A stretch of 48,416 nt of DNA from DAOPXV01 sp035352535. Lineage in GTDB: Bacteria; Muiribacteriota; UBA9980. Shown one piece after another: positions 26,628 through 34,324 of the stretch; the first letter of the stretch is position 1, and each line of letters begins with the position of its first letter. The notes beneath the pieces are model-generated. The model saw only the letters and a program-made list of their open reading frames with translations, ran no database searches and had not been told where the DNA came from. Location: contig CAZJFS010000012.1 in NCBI GenBank assembly GCA_964545075.1, positions 1 to 48,416 on the forward strand, in the 5' to 3' direction. Made by a program: the position numbers and the translations under genes.

Positions 26628-27389
26628 TTATCTGATCTTTACAGTCTTGCCGTCTTTCGTGGTAGAGCTGGCGGGCGGCGTAACATCGACTTCCACCGTG
26701 GCCGTTTTAGTTGTTTCTTTTTTCAAGCCGGCCTGGTTTACATTAACCTCGTTTGTCGAAACCGTTACTTCAACTTTGGCGGCGGGCTTTACGACTTCGT
26801 TTTCATCCGTAGCCTGTTTGTTTTCGATCGGGTTCGCGTTCTGCTTAAAGTCACGCGTGGTCTTATCCAGCTTGGCCTTTTCAGATGCCTCGGAAGCTTC
26901 ATCGGGAGCGCCATATTTAATATCTTTGCCTTTTGATTTGTTAAGGTATTTATTGAATTGAAGGGTTATATTCATATCCTCGTCATCACGTTTTTTCGTC
27001 CTCACGGTCGTGAGCGGAGTCGAAAGCTCCTCATCCTCTTCCCCGGGCGCTACTATATCATTATAAATGAGCACGTGCTGATATTTGGTAAGTTCGTCGT
27101 ATAATATAACGCGGTCTTCAAGTATGTCTCTTACGAGTTTCCCCTCGGCATAGTCGCCAACGGTATATTCGATTGTTTTCCCCGTTCTGGTATTGAATAT
27201 CGCTACGACGATAGGCTTGTTTTCAACCATCTCGATGGACTTGATTATCATGCCAAGACTGTCCGACTCGGCTTTTTGGATGGTGTCGGCCGATTGCGCC
27301 GATATTACGGCAGGAACCGCTGAAACGGCTATAGACGTTATAATTACCAGAGCAATCATTAAAAAAAGATTTTTTTTCATTTTTCTCAT
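26628..27389 (-). CDS. GspC/PilP-like inner-membrane protein
   Basis: A 253-residue protein with an N-terminal membrane anchor or signal (about 5-30) and a small beta domain (about 42-108; SLGMIIKSIEMV, PIVVAIFNTRTGKTIEYTVG, DRVILYD) that has the pattern of the GspC homology region / PilP domain, which links the inner membrane to a secretin. The rest is a long polar tail rich in Lys, Glu and Thr, probably unstructured. It starts 16 nt after the pseudopilin gene stops (TTG 27398 is an alternative start), which supports a type II secretion or type IV pilus role. No secretin, ATPase or platform protein is in the window. Confidence 0.65.
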   Translation of the reverse strand: MRKMKKNLFLMIALVIITSIAVSAVPAVISAQSADTIQKAESDSLGMIIKSIEMVENKPIVVAIFNTRTGKTIEYTVGDYAEGKLVRDILEDRVILYDELTKYQHVLIYNDIVAPGEEDEELSTPLTTVRTKKRDDEDMNITLQFNKYLNKSKGKDIKYGAPDEASEASEKAKLDKTTRDFKQNANPIENKQATDENEVVKPAAKVEVTVSTNEVNVNQAGLKKETTKTATVEVDVTPPASSTTKDGKTVKIR

Positions 27390-27405
27390 ATCTTTCAAAT
27401 AAAAT

Positions 27406-28131
27406 TTATTGAATTTCCTTCTTTTCCACGGGCGGAGGCGATACGGGAGGGGCGACCATCGGCTGATCGCTGCTCATTATCTCGAAATACACGAACGGCC
27501 GGCATTTATGTTTAATATCATCCCCGTTTCCCTTTTCGTCAACGCCGTTCGGCCCAACCGAATATATAATTTTGGGATGTTCTCCAACGGAAGGCTTATC
27601 AGAATCGGACTTGTAGACTTTATATTTTTTTGTGCTTCCAAGCAGCACTTCCGCGGTAATTATCTGACCGACCTCTGGAATCACTTTATAATAATGGCCC
27701 CACGCGTCACGAAGCGCTTCGGGATCTTTTATATATTTCCCCTTGAGTTCATTCAAATTTTTGAGGCGGATCGGCTCGAATTTTCCTGTGTTGTTCTGTT
27801 TTACGCCATATTGCGAATCCTTTTCGACGACGGCGGTAATATCCTTGCCTTTCAACGAATCGGAGCCCCTCACATATTCCTCTTCATGAATGCCCGTAGC
27901 CCCAAGGCGAATTGAAGACTGTTTCCCCAAATCGTTTTTTTCCAATTCATATCTGGAAACCAATTCGCAAAGAGTCTTTACATCCGTCCTGGTTTTGGTT
28001 ATCTTCGCTTGTTTTACCCAGTCCGTATAGGCGGGTAGAGCGAAACCTGAAAGAATTCCAAGTATCGCTATAGTTATTATAAGCTCGATGAGCGAGAAAC
28101 CATTTCCGCTATAATTACGAAAAGTTTTCAT
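27406..28131 (-). CDS. GspG-like type II secretion pseudopilin
   Basis: A 241-residue pseudopilin. The prepilin peptidase site is G11/F12 in GNGFSLIELIITIAIL, with E16 as the conserved Glu5 of the mature protein, followed by the hydrophobic helix. The C-terminal region has DAWGHYYKV and YSVGPNGVDEKGNGDDI, the calcium-loop pattern of the major pseudopilin GspG, plus a Pro-rich tail. It is longer than usual GspG (about 140) because of an insert around residues 70-130. The ATG at 28131 lies only 8 nt after a perfect -10 box, so the mRNA probably has no leader. It heads a long minus-strand block. Confidence 0.87.
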   Translation of the reverse strand: MKTFRNYSGNGFSLIELIITIAILGILSGFALPAYTDWVKQAKITKTRTDVKTLCELVSRYELEKNDLGKQSSIRLGATGIHEEEYVRGSDSLKGKDITAVVEKDSQYGVKQNNTGKFEPIRLKNLNELKGKYIKDPEALRDAWGHYYKVIPEVGQIITAEVLLGSTKKYKVYKSDSDKPSVGEHPKIIYSVGPNGVDEKGNGDDIKHKCRPFVYFEIMSSDQPMVAPPVSPPPVEKKEIQ

Positions 28132-28139
28132 GACAAAAA

Positions 28140-28168
28140 ATTATATCATGTTTTATATAAAAATGCAA
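28140..28168 (-). promoter_or_regulatory. Promoter of the pseudopilin gene (leaderless)
   Basis: On the minus strand, TTGCAT (28168-28163), a 17-nt spacer and TATAAT (28145-28140). Only 8 nt separate the -10 box from ATG 28131, so transcription would begin at or 1-2 nt before the start codon. There is no room for a ribosome site. Confidence 0.75.
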
Positions 28169-28198
28169 ATCGTTTGGTCCCCGCATGTAGTCTTTTGA

Positions 28199-28227
28199 TT
28201 GCAATTAAATTTTATTTATTGTATAAT
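28199..28227 (+). promoter_or_regulatory. Promoter of the HExxH membrane protein gene
   Basis: TTGCAA (28199-28204), a 17-nt spacer and a perfect TATAAT (28222-28227). It diverges from the pseudopilin promoter 30 bp away. AGGAG and GTG 28267 follow at normal distances. Confidence 0.75.
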
Positions 28228-28266
28228 CGTCGATCGTTCCCGCGATTCTTTAATGCAGGAGAATTT

Positions 28267-28944
28267 GTGCCGGCTAATGATTTCGAGGCCATAGTAAAAA
28301 AAGAAGAAGCTCTTTTTTTTAAAAAGATGCTGCCGCGTTATATAGACCAGTATTTTCGAGGCCGGGGCTATTTTTTCATCAGAAAGATGCTCGACGATCT
28401 CGACCACGGAAAAATTCACGCCATACTTAAAACTCCGTCCCCTTCACCCGGCGCGGTCATAAAGGCGAGGAACGTCGTTAAGATTTGTCCCATAAGAATC
28501 TGCCGCGAAGTGCAGTTCGGACCTGGCGAGAGCATAGTTCTCGGCCATTTTTCGCACACGGAGCGTTTTACTGCCAGCACTCTCGGGCCCGGCCTTCCTT
28601 TTCTTGAGCTCCCCGCCTCGGAATATAAGACGGTCGTAGACAGAAAACATGTCGTCATATTCGAAGGCTCTTTCGGAATGCTCGGCTGCAGGAACCGCCG
28701 CGAGCTTGAGTTCCAGGTGCTTATGACGATCATGCACGAATACGTTCATTATTTCGAGACCTTTTTTTTAAAAAGCGAACAGACCCTGACGGCGCGGGAA
28801 GAATCGCCTGAAGGCGTCATCGTCCGCCACTATTCGCTTGAAGATTCACGAAAAATGGATACGATATACCTTTTAAAAATTTATTTTGTTTACGGGCTGC
28901 TTTTTACTGTTCTCGTTTCCGCTCTTTTCGTGATATTAAAATGA
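28267..28944 (+). CDS. Putative membrane-anchored HExxH metallopeptidase
   Basis: A 225-residue protein with a zincin motif, MHEYVHYFETFF (His-Glu-x-x-His), near residues 158-169, and a C-terminal membrane segment (about 202-223) that would leave the catalytic domain in the cytoplasm. The sequence before the motif (ILGHFSHTERF-like, then LELPASEYKTVVDRKHVVIF) does not match a family I can name with confidence; it recalls small metallopeptidase-like proteins with a late HExxH. I use GTG 28267 because AGGAG lies 6 nt upstream; the longer frame from 28174 starts before the promoter. It is transcribed alone, away from the pseudopilin gene. The substrate is unknown. Confidence 0.72.
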   Translation: MPANDFEAIVKKEEALFFKKMLPRYIDQYFRGRGYFFIRKMLDDLDHGKIHAILKTPSPSPGAVIKARNVVKICPIRICREVQFGPGESIVLGHFSHTERFTASTLGPGLPFLELPASEYKTVVDRKHVVIFEGSFGMLGCRNRRELEFQVLMTIMHEYVHYFETFFLKSEQTLTAREESPEGVIVRHYSLEDSRKMDTIYLLKIYFVYGLLFTVLVSALFVILK

Positions 28945-29202
28945 CGCCTGCCACGTGGACCGCCTTGCCGTAATCAGTTTCGACCGATATTTCTGACGCG
29001 GACGGCCGTTGCCGCATAAAAACCGGGCCGATAAAACCCTTGCTTTTTTATAATTTTTAGTATAAAATCAATCCTTAAAAGAAATCATATTCGCTTAAGA
29101 TAATAAACGGCCGACGAAAGGTATCGGATACCTTCACATTCGTTTTAGAATGCAGGGCGGTGTAAATTAAAACCGTAGTCTTTATTATACGGAGGTAAGC
29201 AC
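28945..29202 (+). other. Intergenic region with possible promoter and 17-nt palindrome
   Basis: No gene is seen. A weak TTGCTT (29040) with a TATAAA-like box (29061) 15-16 nt on could drive the next gene. At 29118-29134 there is a perfect dyad, AAGGTATC-G-GATACCTT, in what would be the leader. Confidence 0.4.
29118..29134. repeat. 17-nt perfect dyad, possible operator
   Basis: Two 8-nt arms around a single G (AAGGTATC, GATACCTT). It lies 69 bp before the start of the 29203 gene. The arms are too close for an RNA hairpin, so a dimeric regulator site is the more likely reading. Confidence 0.4.
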
Positions 29203-29742
29203 ATGACCGCGCAGGAATTTCTCGAAAAGCTTAAAGAAAAAACGGGCGGAAAAATAATCAGGGAAGACATCGACCCGACAAGCCACAGCAGCCCGCATTC
29301 CGGACCGCTGCCAAGAATTTGCCCCCGCCTTTACGCCGACTATAAAAAACACTATATAAAGGTCGATTTCATCGACGTCGGCGAAATCTTATTCGAAGTG
29401 AATATGGGCACGCCGCATATGATTTTAATAAGGCCCGAAAACGTGGTCAGCAAGCTTCTCGATAAAATAAATCTTTCTCCCGAAGTCAAAATCGGCCACG
29501 CCGAATTCGACGCAAAATATATAATACAGAACGTTTCGGAAGAAAACGCGAAAAAAACCCTCGGCGAAAATTTCAGGCGCGTTATAAAAAACCTCGAGCC
29601 TTTCATCGAATTTGAAATGACCGGAAAGGAATACAGACTTTTAAAGCTGGTTAACATCGCATCCGATTACACTCCCGAAAAAGCCATTCTCGACCTTGAC
29701 GCGCTCATAGAACTTGTTGACGTGATAAAAGCCACTAAATAA
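29203..29742 (+). CDS. Conserved-looking protein of unknown function
   Basis: A 179-residue soluble protein with no signal or membrane segment. I do not recognise a named family. The middle part has strand-like blocks (HYIKVDFIDVGEILFEVN, EFDAKYIIQNVSEENAKKTL) reminiscent of uncharacterised alpha/beta proteins in which FDxxYxI is followed by an E-A-x-x-x-L helix. The N-terminus has a His/Ser/Pro-rich loop (PTSHSSPHSGPLP). A strong ribosome site (GGAGG) precedes ATG 29203, and tatA starts 13 nt after the stop, so both are probably in one unit. Codon use matches the neighbours. Confidence 0.72.
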   Translation: MTAQEFLEKLKEKTGGKIIREDIDPTSHSSPHSGPLPRICPRLYADYKKHYIKVDFIDVGEILFEVNMGTPHMILIRPENVVSKLLDKINLSPEVKIGHAEFDAKYIIQNVSEENAKKTLGENFRRVIKNLEPFIEFEMTGKEYRLLKLVNIASDYTPEKAILDLDALIELVDVIKATK

Positions 29743-29754
29743 TGGAGGCATTTA

Positions 29755-29976
29755 ATGTTCGGCCTTGGAACTTCTGAATTGATAGTAATTTTAATAATAG
29801 CCCTTATCGTTTTCGGCCCTCAGCGCCTTCCCCAGATCGGCGGCGCCATCGGAAAAAGCATAAAGGAATTTAAAAAATCCATGAGCGATACCGACGACGA
29901 CAAAAAAAACGACGCGGCGATATCCGCCGGTGAAGCCGAAAAAAAGCCGGGCCCCGGCGAAGAAAAGAAAGAATAA
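29755..29976 (+). CDS. tatA: Sec-independent translocase protein TatA/E
   Basis: A 73-residue TatA/TatE-type protein that forms the pore of the twin-arginine system, which exports folded proteins. FGLGTSELIVILIIALIVFGPQRLPQIGGAIGKSIKEFKKS (2-42, described here in outline) is the standard anchor, FGP hinge and amphipathic helix; the acidic and lysine-rich tail is also typical. GGAGG lies 7 nt before the ATG. TatC is not in the window. A Tat client, the DUF362 protein at 34325, is encoded a few kb away. Confidence 0.95.
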   Translation: MFGLGTSELIVILIIALIVFGPQRLPQIGGAIGKSIKEFKKSMSDTDDDKKNDAAISAGEAEKKPGPGEEKKE

Positions 29977-30049
29977 CGCGTCATATTTCAATTATGTCAA
30001 GTTCAAGATATTTTAAAAATTTTCCCCTTTGCGGCGGATGGTGATGATT

Positions 30050-31162
30050 ATGAAGATACCTCAAAAAACGAAATTCGTATGCGCGGCGTTGTTAACGTTA
30101 TCTTTACTATTACCGGCGGTTTCCACGGGCGCCGAACGCAAAAAAAATTCCGGCGCGCGGGAGCTCAGGATAGGCTTTGTCGATTTATCCATACTGATGG
30201 CTTTTCATCCTCTCATGCAATATTATTCGATCGATTACGACATTTTTATAAAACCGCTTAAAAAAGGCCTTAACAAACAGGAACTTTTAAACGAGGTCGC
30301 CGAACGCCAGCAAAAAAACAAAAATTTTAATGAAACCAGCGGCGGCGAGCTTAAAAATCTTCAACAGGAGCTTGGTTCCATCGAAGCCGAGATAACCAAA
30401 TTAAGGGTCGGAGTAAGCCGCGAACAGGACGTTATTAACCGTGAATATACCGAAGAATACACCGGACTTCAGAGCGAAGCCGAAAAAAAAACGCGGACGC
30501 AAAAATATCGGAACGCTCTTTCGGATATCGACAGCCGCTATTACAGCGCCAAAAAGAAATACGATGACAGGAAAGCCCAGATAAATGACCGTGTAAGCGA
30601 AATATCCCATTCCAATCACAAAATAGATTATCTTGACAAAAAGGCCGGCCTTGAAATTTTAAATGAAATAGCGGTGGAAATCAATACCGCATTAAAAGAC
30701 GTGGCGGCGGAAAACCAGATCGACGTTGTTTTAAATTCATCCGCCATTCATCCCTTCACGCCGCCGAAAGATATCAAGCCCGAAAACTACATGCGGGAAG
30801 ATCCATACTCGCCAAACGCCGCCATAGCCGAAGTTTATTCCGGAAAACTTTTTGAAAACACGGACGGCTTGGAAGCCGGAAAAAATACGGACGGCATCTC
30901 AGAAAATTGTAAAGAGGTTTATACTAAACGCGGCGCGTTCGTCGAATCAATCATGAGAAAAGGCATTGCAATGTATTCAAACCGGATGTTCGCCCATGGC
31001 GGAGAGGATTTAACGATCAAAGTTCTCGAAAAAATTTTAAGATCGTATTCAGTGCCGCAAGCTAAAATGGATATTATGACCAAAGCTATCACTAAATCGA
31101 GAAACGTCGATTATGAACGGACCCACCGCGTAGAAGAAGAAGAAGTGCCGGCTCAAAACTAA
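30050..31162 (+). CDS. Extended OmpH/Skp-like periplasmic protein, paralogue 1
   Basis: A 370-residue exported protein with a signal peptide (about 1-28). A beta strand (LRIGFVDLSILMAFHPLMQY) is followed by two long charged helical runs (about 85-200), the plan of Skp/OmpH chaperones that hold unfolded outer-membrane proteins. It is over twice the usual Skp length (about 160), with an extra C-terminal domain (about 240-370). The motif HPLMQYY, then FIKPLKK, is shared with the gene at 36921. I place the start at ATG 30050 (GGTGAT upstream, good signal peptide); ATG or TTG codons from 30029 are alternatives. It follows tatA by 73 nt. The chaperone role is inferred from layout only. Confidence 0.72.
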   Translation: MKIPQKTKFVCAALLTLSLLLPAVSTGAERKKNSGARELRIGFVDLSILMAFHPLMQYYSIDYDIFIKPLKKGLNKQELLNEVAERQQKNKNFNETSGGELKNLQQELGSIEAEITKLRVGVSREQDVINREYTEEYTGLQSEAEKKTRTQKYRNALSDIDSRYYSAKKKYDDRKAQINDRVSEISHSNHKIDYLDKKAGLEILNEIAVEINTALKDVAAENQIDVVLNSSAIHPFTPPKDIKPENYMREDPYSPNAAIAEVYSGKLFENTDGLEAGKNTDGISENCKEVYTKRGAFVESIMRKGIAMYSNRMFAHGGEDLTIKVLEKILRSYSVPQAKMDIMTKAITKSRNVDYERTHRVEEEEVPAQN

Positions 31163-31198
31163 TAACACATTCACATTCATTCCGGGCGCGTAGCCTCT

Positions 31199-32701
31199 TT
31201 ACTTCAAAGCGCCATTTTTTTTTAAAAAGTCAACGAGCTTCTGGTCGCCTTTCAAAATAGCTAAAGCTAAAGGCGACTGGCCGCGAAAGTTCCGGGCGTT
31301 GATATCAGCTTTTTTTTCAACCAGCAACTTCACGACTTCAAAGTGACCGTTTTCAGCGCTTATACTCAAAGGCGTCCTGCCCTTATCAGTCTTCACGTTT
31401 ATATCCGCGCCGCTGTCTATAAGCAACTTTACTACTTCCGTATGGCCGTAGCCGGCTGCGAGATATATAGGTGTTACGCCACCGTTTGTTTTCATATTGA
31501 CGTCCGCCTTTTTATCGATCAATAGCTTTACGAACTCATAGCGGCCGCTCGATGACGCCGTATGTATCGGCGACAATCTTCCATAAACCCTTTCACAGCT
31601 TTTATTATAGCCGTTTATATCCGCGCCGTTTTCTATTAACAATTTCACGGCTTCAAAATGTTTGTTGAAATTATTTTTATATGTGGACTCCATAATTTGA
31701 TAAGCTTCTTTCATTTTCGGATCGCTCGCGTTTTGCATTTCTTTTTCGTCCACCTTATATAAATTTCCAAGGCATGAAACTATAAGATCGTTCAATGAAA
31801 CCAGATTAACGTCGGCGCCGCTATCTATAAGTAATTGCGCGGTTTTACAGCTGCCGGCATCCACCGTAAGCTGTAGCGTATTTTGATTATGAATATTTTT
31901 CGCGTTGAGATCGGCGCCGCTTTTTATCAATAATTCCGCGGTTTTATATGAATTTTTAATGCCGGCGATATTTAGCGGCGTATTGCCGAACGAGTCTTTT
32001 TCATTCACTCCCGCGCCTTTTTCAATCAAAAGCTTCGCTATTTCATACCTGTCCAGCTCCGCTGCCTTGTGAAGAAGCGTATGGCCGATATAATCCTTCA
32101 ATGAAATATCCGCCCCTTTTTCAACCAAAAATTTAGCCATTTCAATATTATCCGATTTTACGGCTTGAAGTATCGGATTCATGAAAGTCTTATCTTTTGC
32201 GTTAATATCCGCCCCTTTTTCAATTAAATATTTAGCGGCCTCATTATTTTTCACGAGAACGACAAGATGCAGGGGCGTTCTTTCAACATCGTCCCTGGTG
32301 CTTATATCGGCGCCCTTTTCAACAAGGAGCCGGATCATTTTCATATCGCCTTTTTCAGCCGCGATAATTAACGGCGTCCTGATATTATAACCCTGGGCGT
32401 TTATATTCGCTCCGGATTCCAGGAGCAGCGCGACCAGCTTAAGATCGCTTTTTTCAACCGCCAGATGCAGCGCAGTATTATCCATGTTATCAGTCTCGTT
32501 AACATTCACGCCGCTTTTTATAAGCTGAGCCGCCTTTTCCATATTTCCGGCCCGGACCGCGATCATAAGTTCCGGCTCGCTCTTGATGCCGTCTGGAATA
32601 GGTATATCCTTGCCCGCGGCTCCGTCCGGGCATATAACGCATACGAAAAAAAGCGCCAGCGCGATCATAAAAAAATTTATCTTAATCAAGTTTTTTAACA
32701 T
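31199..32701 (-). CDS. Exported ankyrin-repeat protein
   Basis: A 500-residue protein with a signal peptide or anchor (about 1-31, ending AAG) followed by about 13 ankyrin repeats with the usual TPLxxAAxxGxxxxVKLLIxxGADINxx pattern. An irregular stretch of about 60 residues breaks the array between the eighth and ninth repeats (VSLNDLIVSCLGNLYKVDEK and following). Ankyrin arrays bind other proteins; no catalytic part is visible. I use ATG 32701, with GGCGG 9 nt upstream and 19 nt after the stop of the gene before it; ATG 32737 would overlap that gene. It lies in one transcript with the Cys-rich gene. An envelope location is likely, the partner unknown. Confidence 0.9.
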   Translation of the reverse strand: MLKNLIKINFFMIALALFFVCVICPDGAAGKDIPIPDGIKSEPELMIAVRAGNMEKAAQLIKSGVNVNETDNMDNTALHLAVEKSDLKLVALLLESGANINAQGYNIRTPLIIAAEKGDMKMIRLLVEKGADISTRDDVERTPLHLVVLVKNNEAAKYLIEKGADINAKDKTFMNPILQAVKSDNIEMAKFLVEKGADISLKDYIGHTLLHKAAELDRYEIAKLLIEKGAGVNEKDSFGNTPLNIAGIKNSYKTAELLIKSGADLNAKNIHNQNTLQLTVDAGSCKTAQLLIDSGADVNLVSLNDLIVSCLGNLYKVDEKEMQNASDPKMKEAYQIMESTYKNNFNKHFEAVKLLIENGADINGYNKSCERVYGRLSPIHTASSSGRYEFVKLLIDKKADVNMKTNGGVTPIYLAAGYGHTEVVKLLIDSGADINVKTDKGRTPLSISAENGHFEVVKLLVEKKADINARNFRGQSPLALAILKGDQKLVDFLKKNGALK

Positions 32702-32720
32702 AATAAATTTCCGCCCTTTC

Positions 32721-33332
32721 TTAAAATGGGAATTCATTTTTTCCAGGCTTTGCGTCTTCGTTAATTTTTATCACAAGCTCCGAACCTGTCATAGCGATAT
32801 CACAAAAGGTATTTTTGTTTTCATTCAACCCGAATCTGGCGCTTAATTGCTTTGATAATTTTTCGAGCGTACCCGGATCGCCGGATACCCTGACTGAATA
32901 ACCGCCGGATTCCGAAGCGACCGAAGCTTTTAACGAATTGAAAGATTCATCGGCTTCTTTAAAAGGATCGTCCGTTAATTTAAACGGGTCCGCGTCAAGA
33001 CAAAGGTCGGACATATCGATATTCGATTCTTTACCGCACGCATAAAAAAGCTGGCAATCTACGCAGAAGTTTTTCGCGCCGCCTTTTAAATCCGCCGGAT
33101 TCAATAGAACGGTTTTGCTGTTGGATTCGGCCCTTATAACGTTCGGCGGCTCGACGCAATCGTTCGCCAGAGGACAACTTTCACAAGTGTTTTCAACGCA
33201 GGCGCCGCTTTGCGAATACGCCGGTCCGCGTCCCGAAAATAAAGCGACGCCCAAGGAAAATAAAGCCAAACTTATAAAAAGCACGGCGCAGCAAGCAAAA
33301 GCAATCATTATGGCTGAAAAAATTTTTTTCAT
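32721..33332 (-). CDS. Exported or anchored Cys-rich protein of unknown function
   Basis: A 203-residue protein with one N-terminal hydrophobic segment (about 5-34). Nine or more cysteines follow in a short region: ACVENTCESCPLANDC, then NFCVDCQLFYACG and DLCLD (about 44-112), a spacing that suggests disulfides or metal binding. The C-terminal half (about 130-195) is cysteine-poor and may form a small alpha/beta domain (GGYSVRVSGDPGTLEKLSK). I find no family for it. GAGGAA precedes ATG 33332. It is co-oriented with the ankyrin gene and diverges from the CcdA/DsbD-like gene, which is of interest because such proteins handle thiols. Confidence 0.7.
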   Translation of the reverse strand: MKKIFSAIMIAFACCAVLFISLALFSLGVALFSGRGPAYSQSGACVENTCESCPLANDCVEPPNVIRAESNSKTVLLNPADLKGGAKNFCVDCQLFYACGKESNIDMSDLCLDADPFKLTDDPFKEADESFNSLKASVASESGGYSVRVSGDPGTLEKLSKQLSARFGLNENKNTFCDIAMTGSELVIKINEDAKPGKNEFPF

Positions 33333-33476
33333 ATCAAGTTCCTCTGTTTCATCGACCGATTGGCCACGTCGAAACTATTAAAAAGCGCCTTCCGGTCCAT
33401 AAGCGCTCTGCCGCTAGCACAAATTCAAATTAGAGACTGTTTTTATCCTTTTTGTTTTTATAACATTCCCACTTTA

Positions 33477-33505
33477 ATTATATATAATAAAGCGCGATAA
33501 GTCAA
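33477..33505 (-). promoter_or_regulatory. Promoter of the Cys-rich/ankyrin gene pair
   Basis: On the minus strand, TTGACT (33505-33500), a 17-nt spacer and TATAAT (33482-33477). The start would be near 33470, leaving a leader of about 138 nt. In that leader a stem of about 7 bp (around 33404 and 33385) followed by five Ts may fold as an attenuator; this is weak. Confidence 0.72.
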
Positions 33506-33581
33506 TTACGAAAACCTAAAATTACCATAAACACGGACTATTGACTTCCCCGCATCATAATTTTCAAAAACTTGCGAAAGA

Positions 33582-33610
33582 TTGAAAAATACCAATAAAA
33601 ATGATATAAT
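33582..33610 (+). promoter_or_regulatory. Promoter of the CcdA/DsbD-like gene (near leaderless)
   Basis: TTGAAA (33582-33587), a 17-nt spacer and a perfect TATAAT (33605-33610). The ATG at 33621 is 10 nt further, so the mRNA leader would be about 3-4 nt and cannot carry a ribosome site. Confidence 0.75.
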
Positions 33611-33620
33611 CATTTCCATT

Positions 33621-34277
33621 ATGATTGAAATTATTGTAAAAGCTTTTTTATTAGGCATTTCAAGCGGCGTCACGTGCCTTTTCACCTGCGCTCCCGCTCT
33701 GATTCCGTTTGTCTTGGGCGAAGGGCGCGGAATATCTAAAAATTTTTTAATTCTGATAAATTTTCTCATAGGCAGGCTTGCGGGATATATCCTTACGGGA
33801 ATTCTGGCATGGTACGTCACGAGACCTGTATTTCAAAACATCGTGGTGCGGGATCTTTTAACCGGACTTTCTTTTATAGCGCTGTCTTCGCTTCTGATTT
33901 TTTATTTCATAAAAGGCTCCCATTTCAATAATAAAGCCTCATGCCCCAATCAAAAGTTAATGTCGCTTACGCCCGCGGATATAGGCATGTGCTTATCTCT
34001 CGGTTTTTTTACGGCCCTCACTCCGTGCCCTCCATTTTTTTTAGCTATATTCGAAGTTTCCAACGGTCCGGGAGTGTTTGCCGCGATAATATTTTTTATT
34101 TCATTTTTCGTGGGGACTTCAATATACTTTACATTCATACCATTCGCCGGATCATTATGCGGAAACAGGCATGCCAAAGCGATCGGGCGCATGGCGGCGG
34201 GCCTTGTCGGCTCGTATTATATGTATCAGGGCATTATTAAAACCATAGGCGGAATGCGGACATTATGGAGTTTTTAA
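33621..34277 (+). CDS. CcdA/DsbD-like transmembrane protein
   Basis: A 218-residue protein with six hydrophobic segments, of the kind annotated as cytochrome c biogenesis protein transmembrane region or DsbD_2. Such proteins pass electrons from cytoplasmic thioredoxin to periplasmic thiols. Paired cysteine regions are visible: GVTCLFTCAPALIPFVLG near the N-terminus and TALTPCPPFFLAIF at about 145-158. The start is ATG 33621; the frame could be read from TTG 33582, but that codon is part of the promoter -35 box. No ribosome site precedes it, so the mRNA is probably leaderless. It is followed after 47 nt by the Tat-exported DUF362 protein and then the Fe-S membrane protein, suggesting one redox pathway. 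Confidence 0.82.
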   Translation: MIEIIVKAFLLGISSGVTCLFTCAPALIPFVLGEGRGISKNFLILINFLIGRLAGYILTGILAWYVTRPVFQNIVVRDLLTGLSFIALSSLLIFYFIKGSHFNNKASCPNQKLMSLTPADIGMCLSLGFFTALTPCPPFFLAIFEVSNGPGVFAAIIFFISFFVGTSIYFTFIPFAGSLCGNRHAKAIGRMAAGLVGSYYMYQGIIKTIGGMRTLWSF

Positions 34278-34324
34278 AAGCCGGCGGCATAGTTCGATAA
34301 AAAAACCACGGCCATAAAAATATT

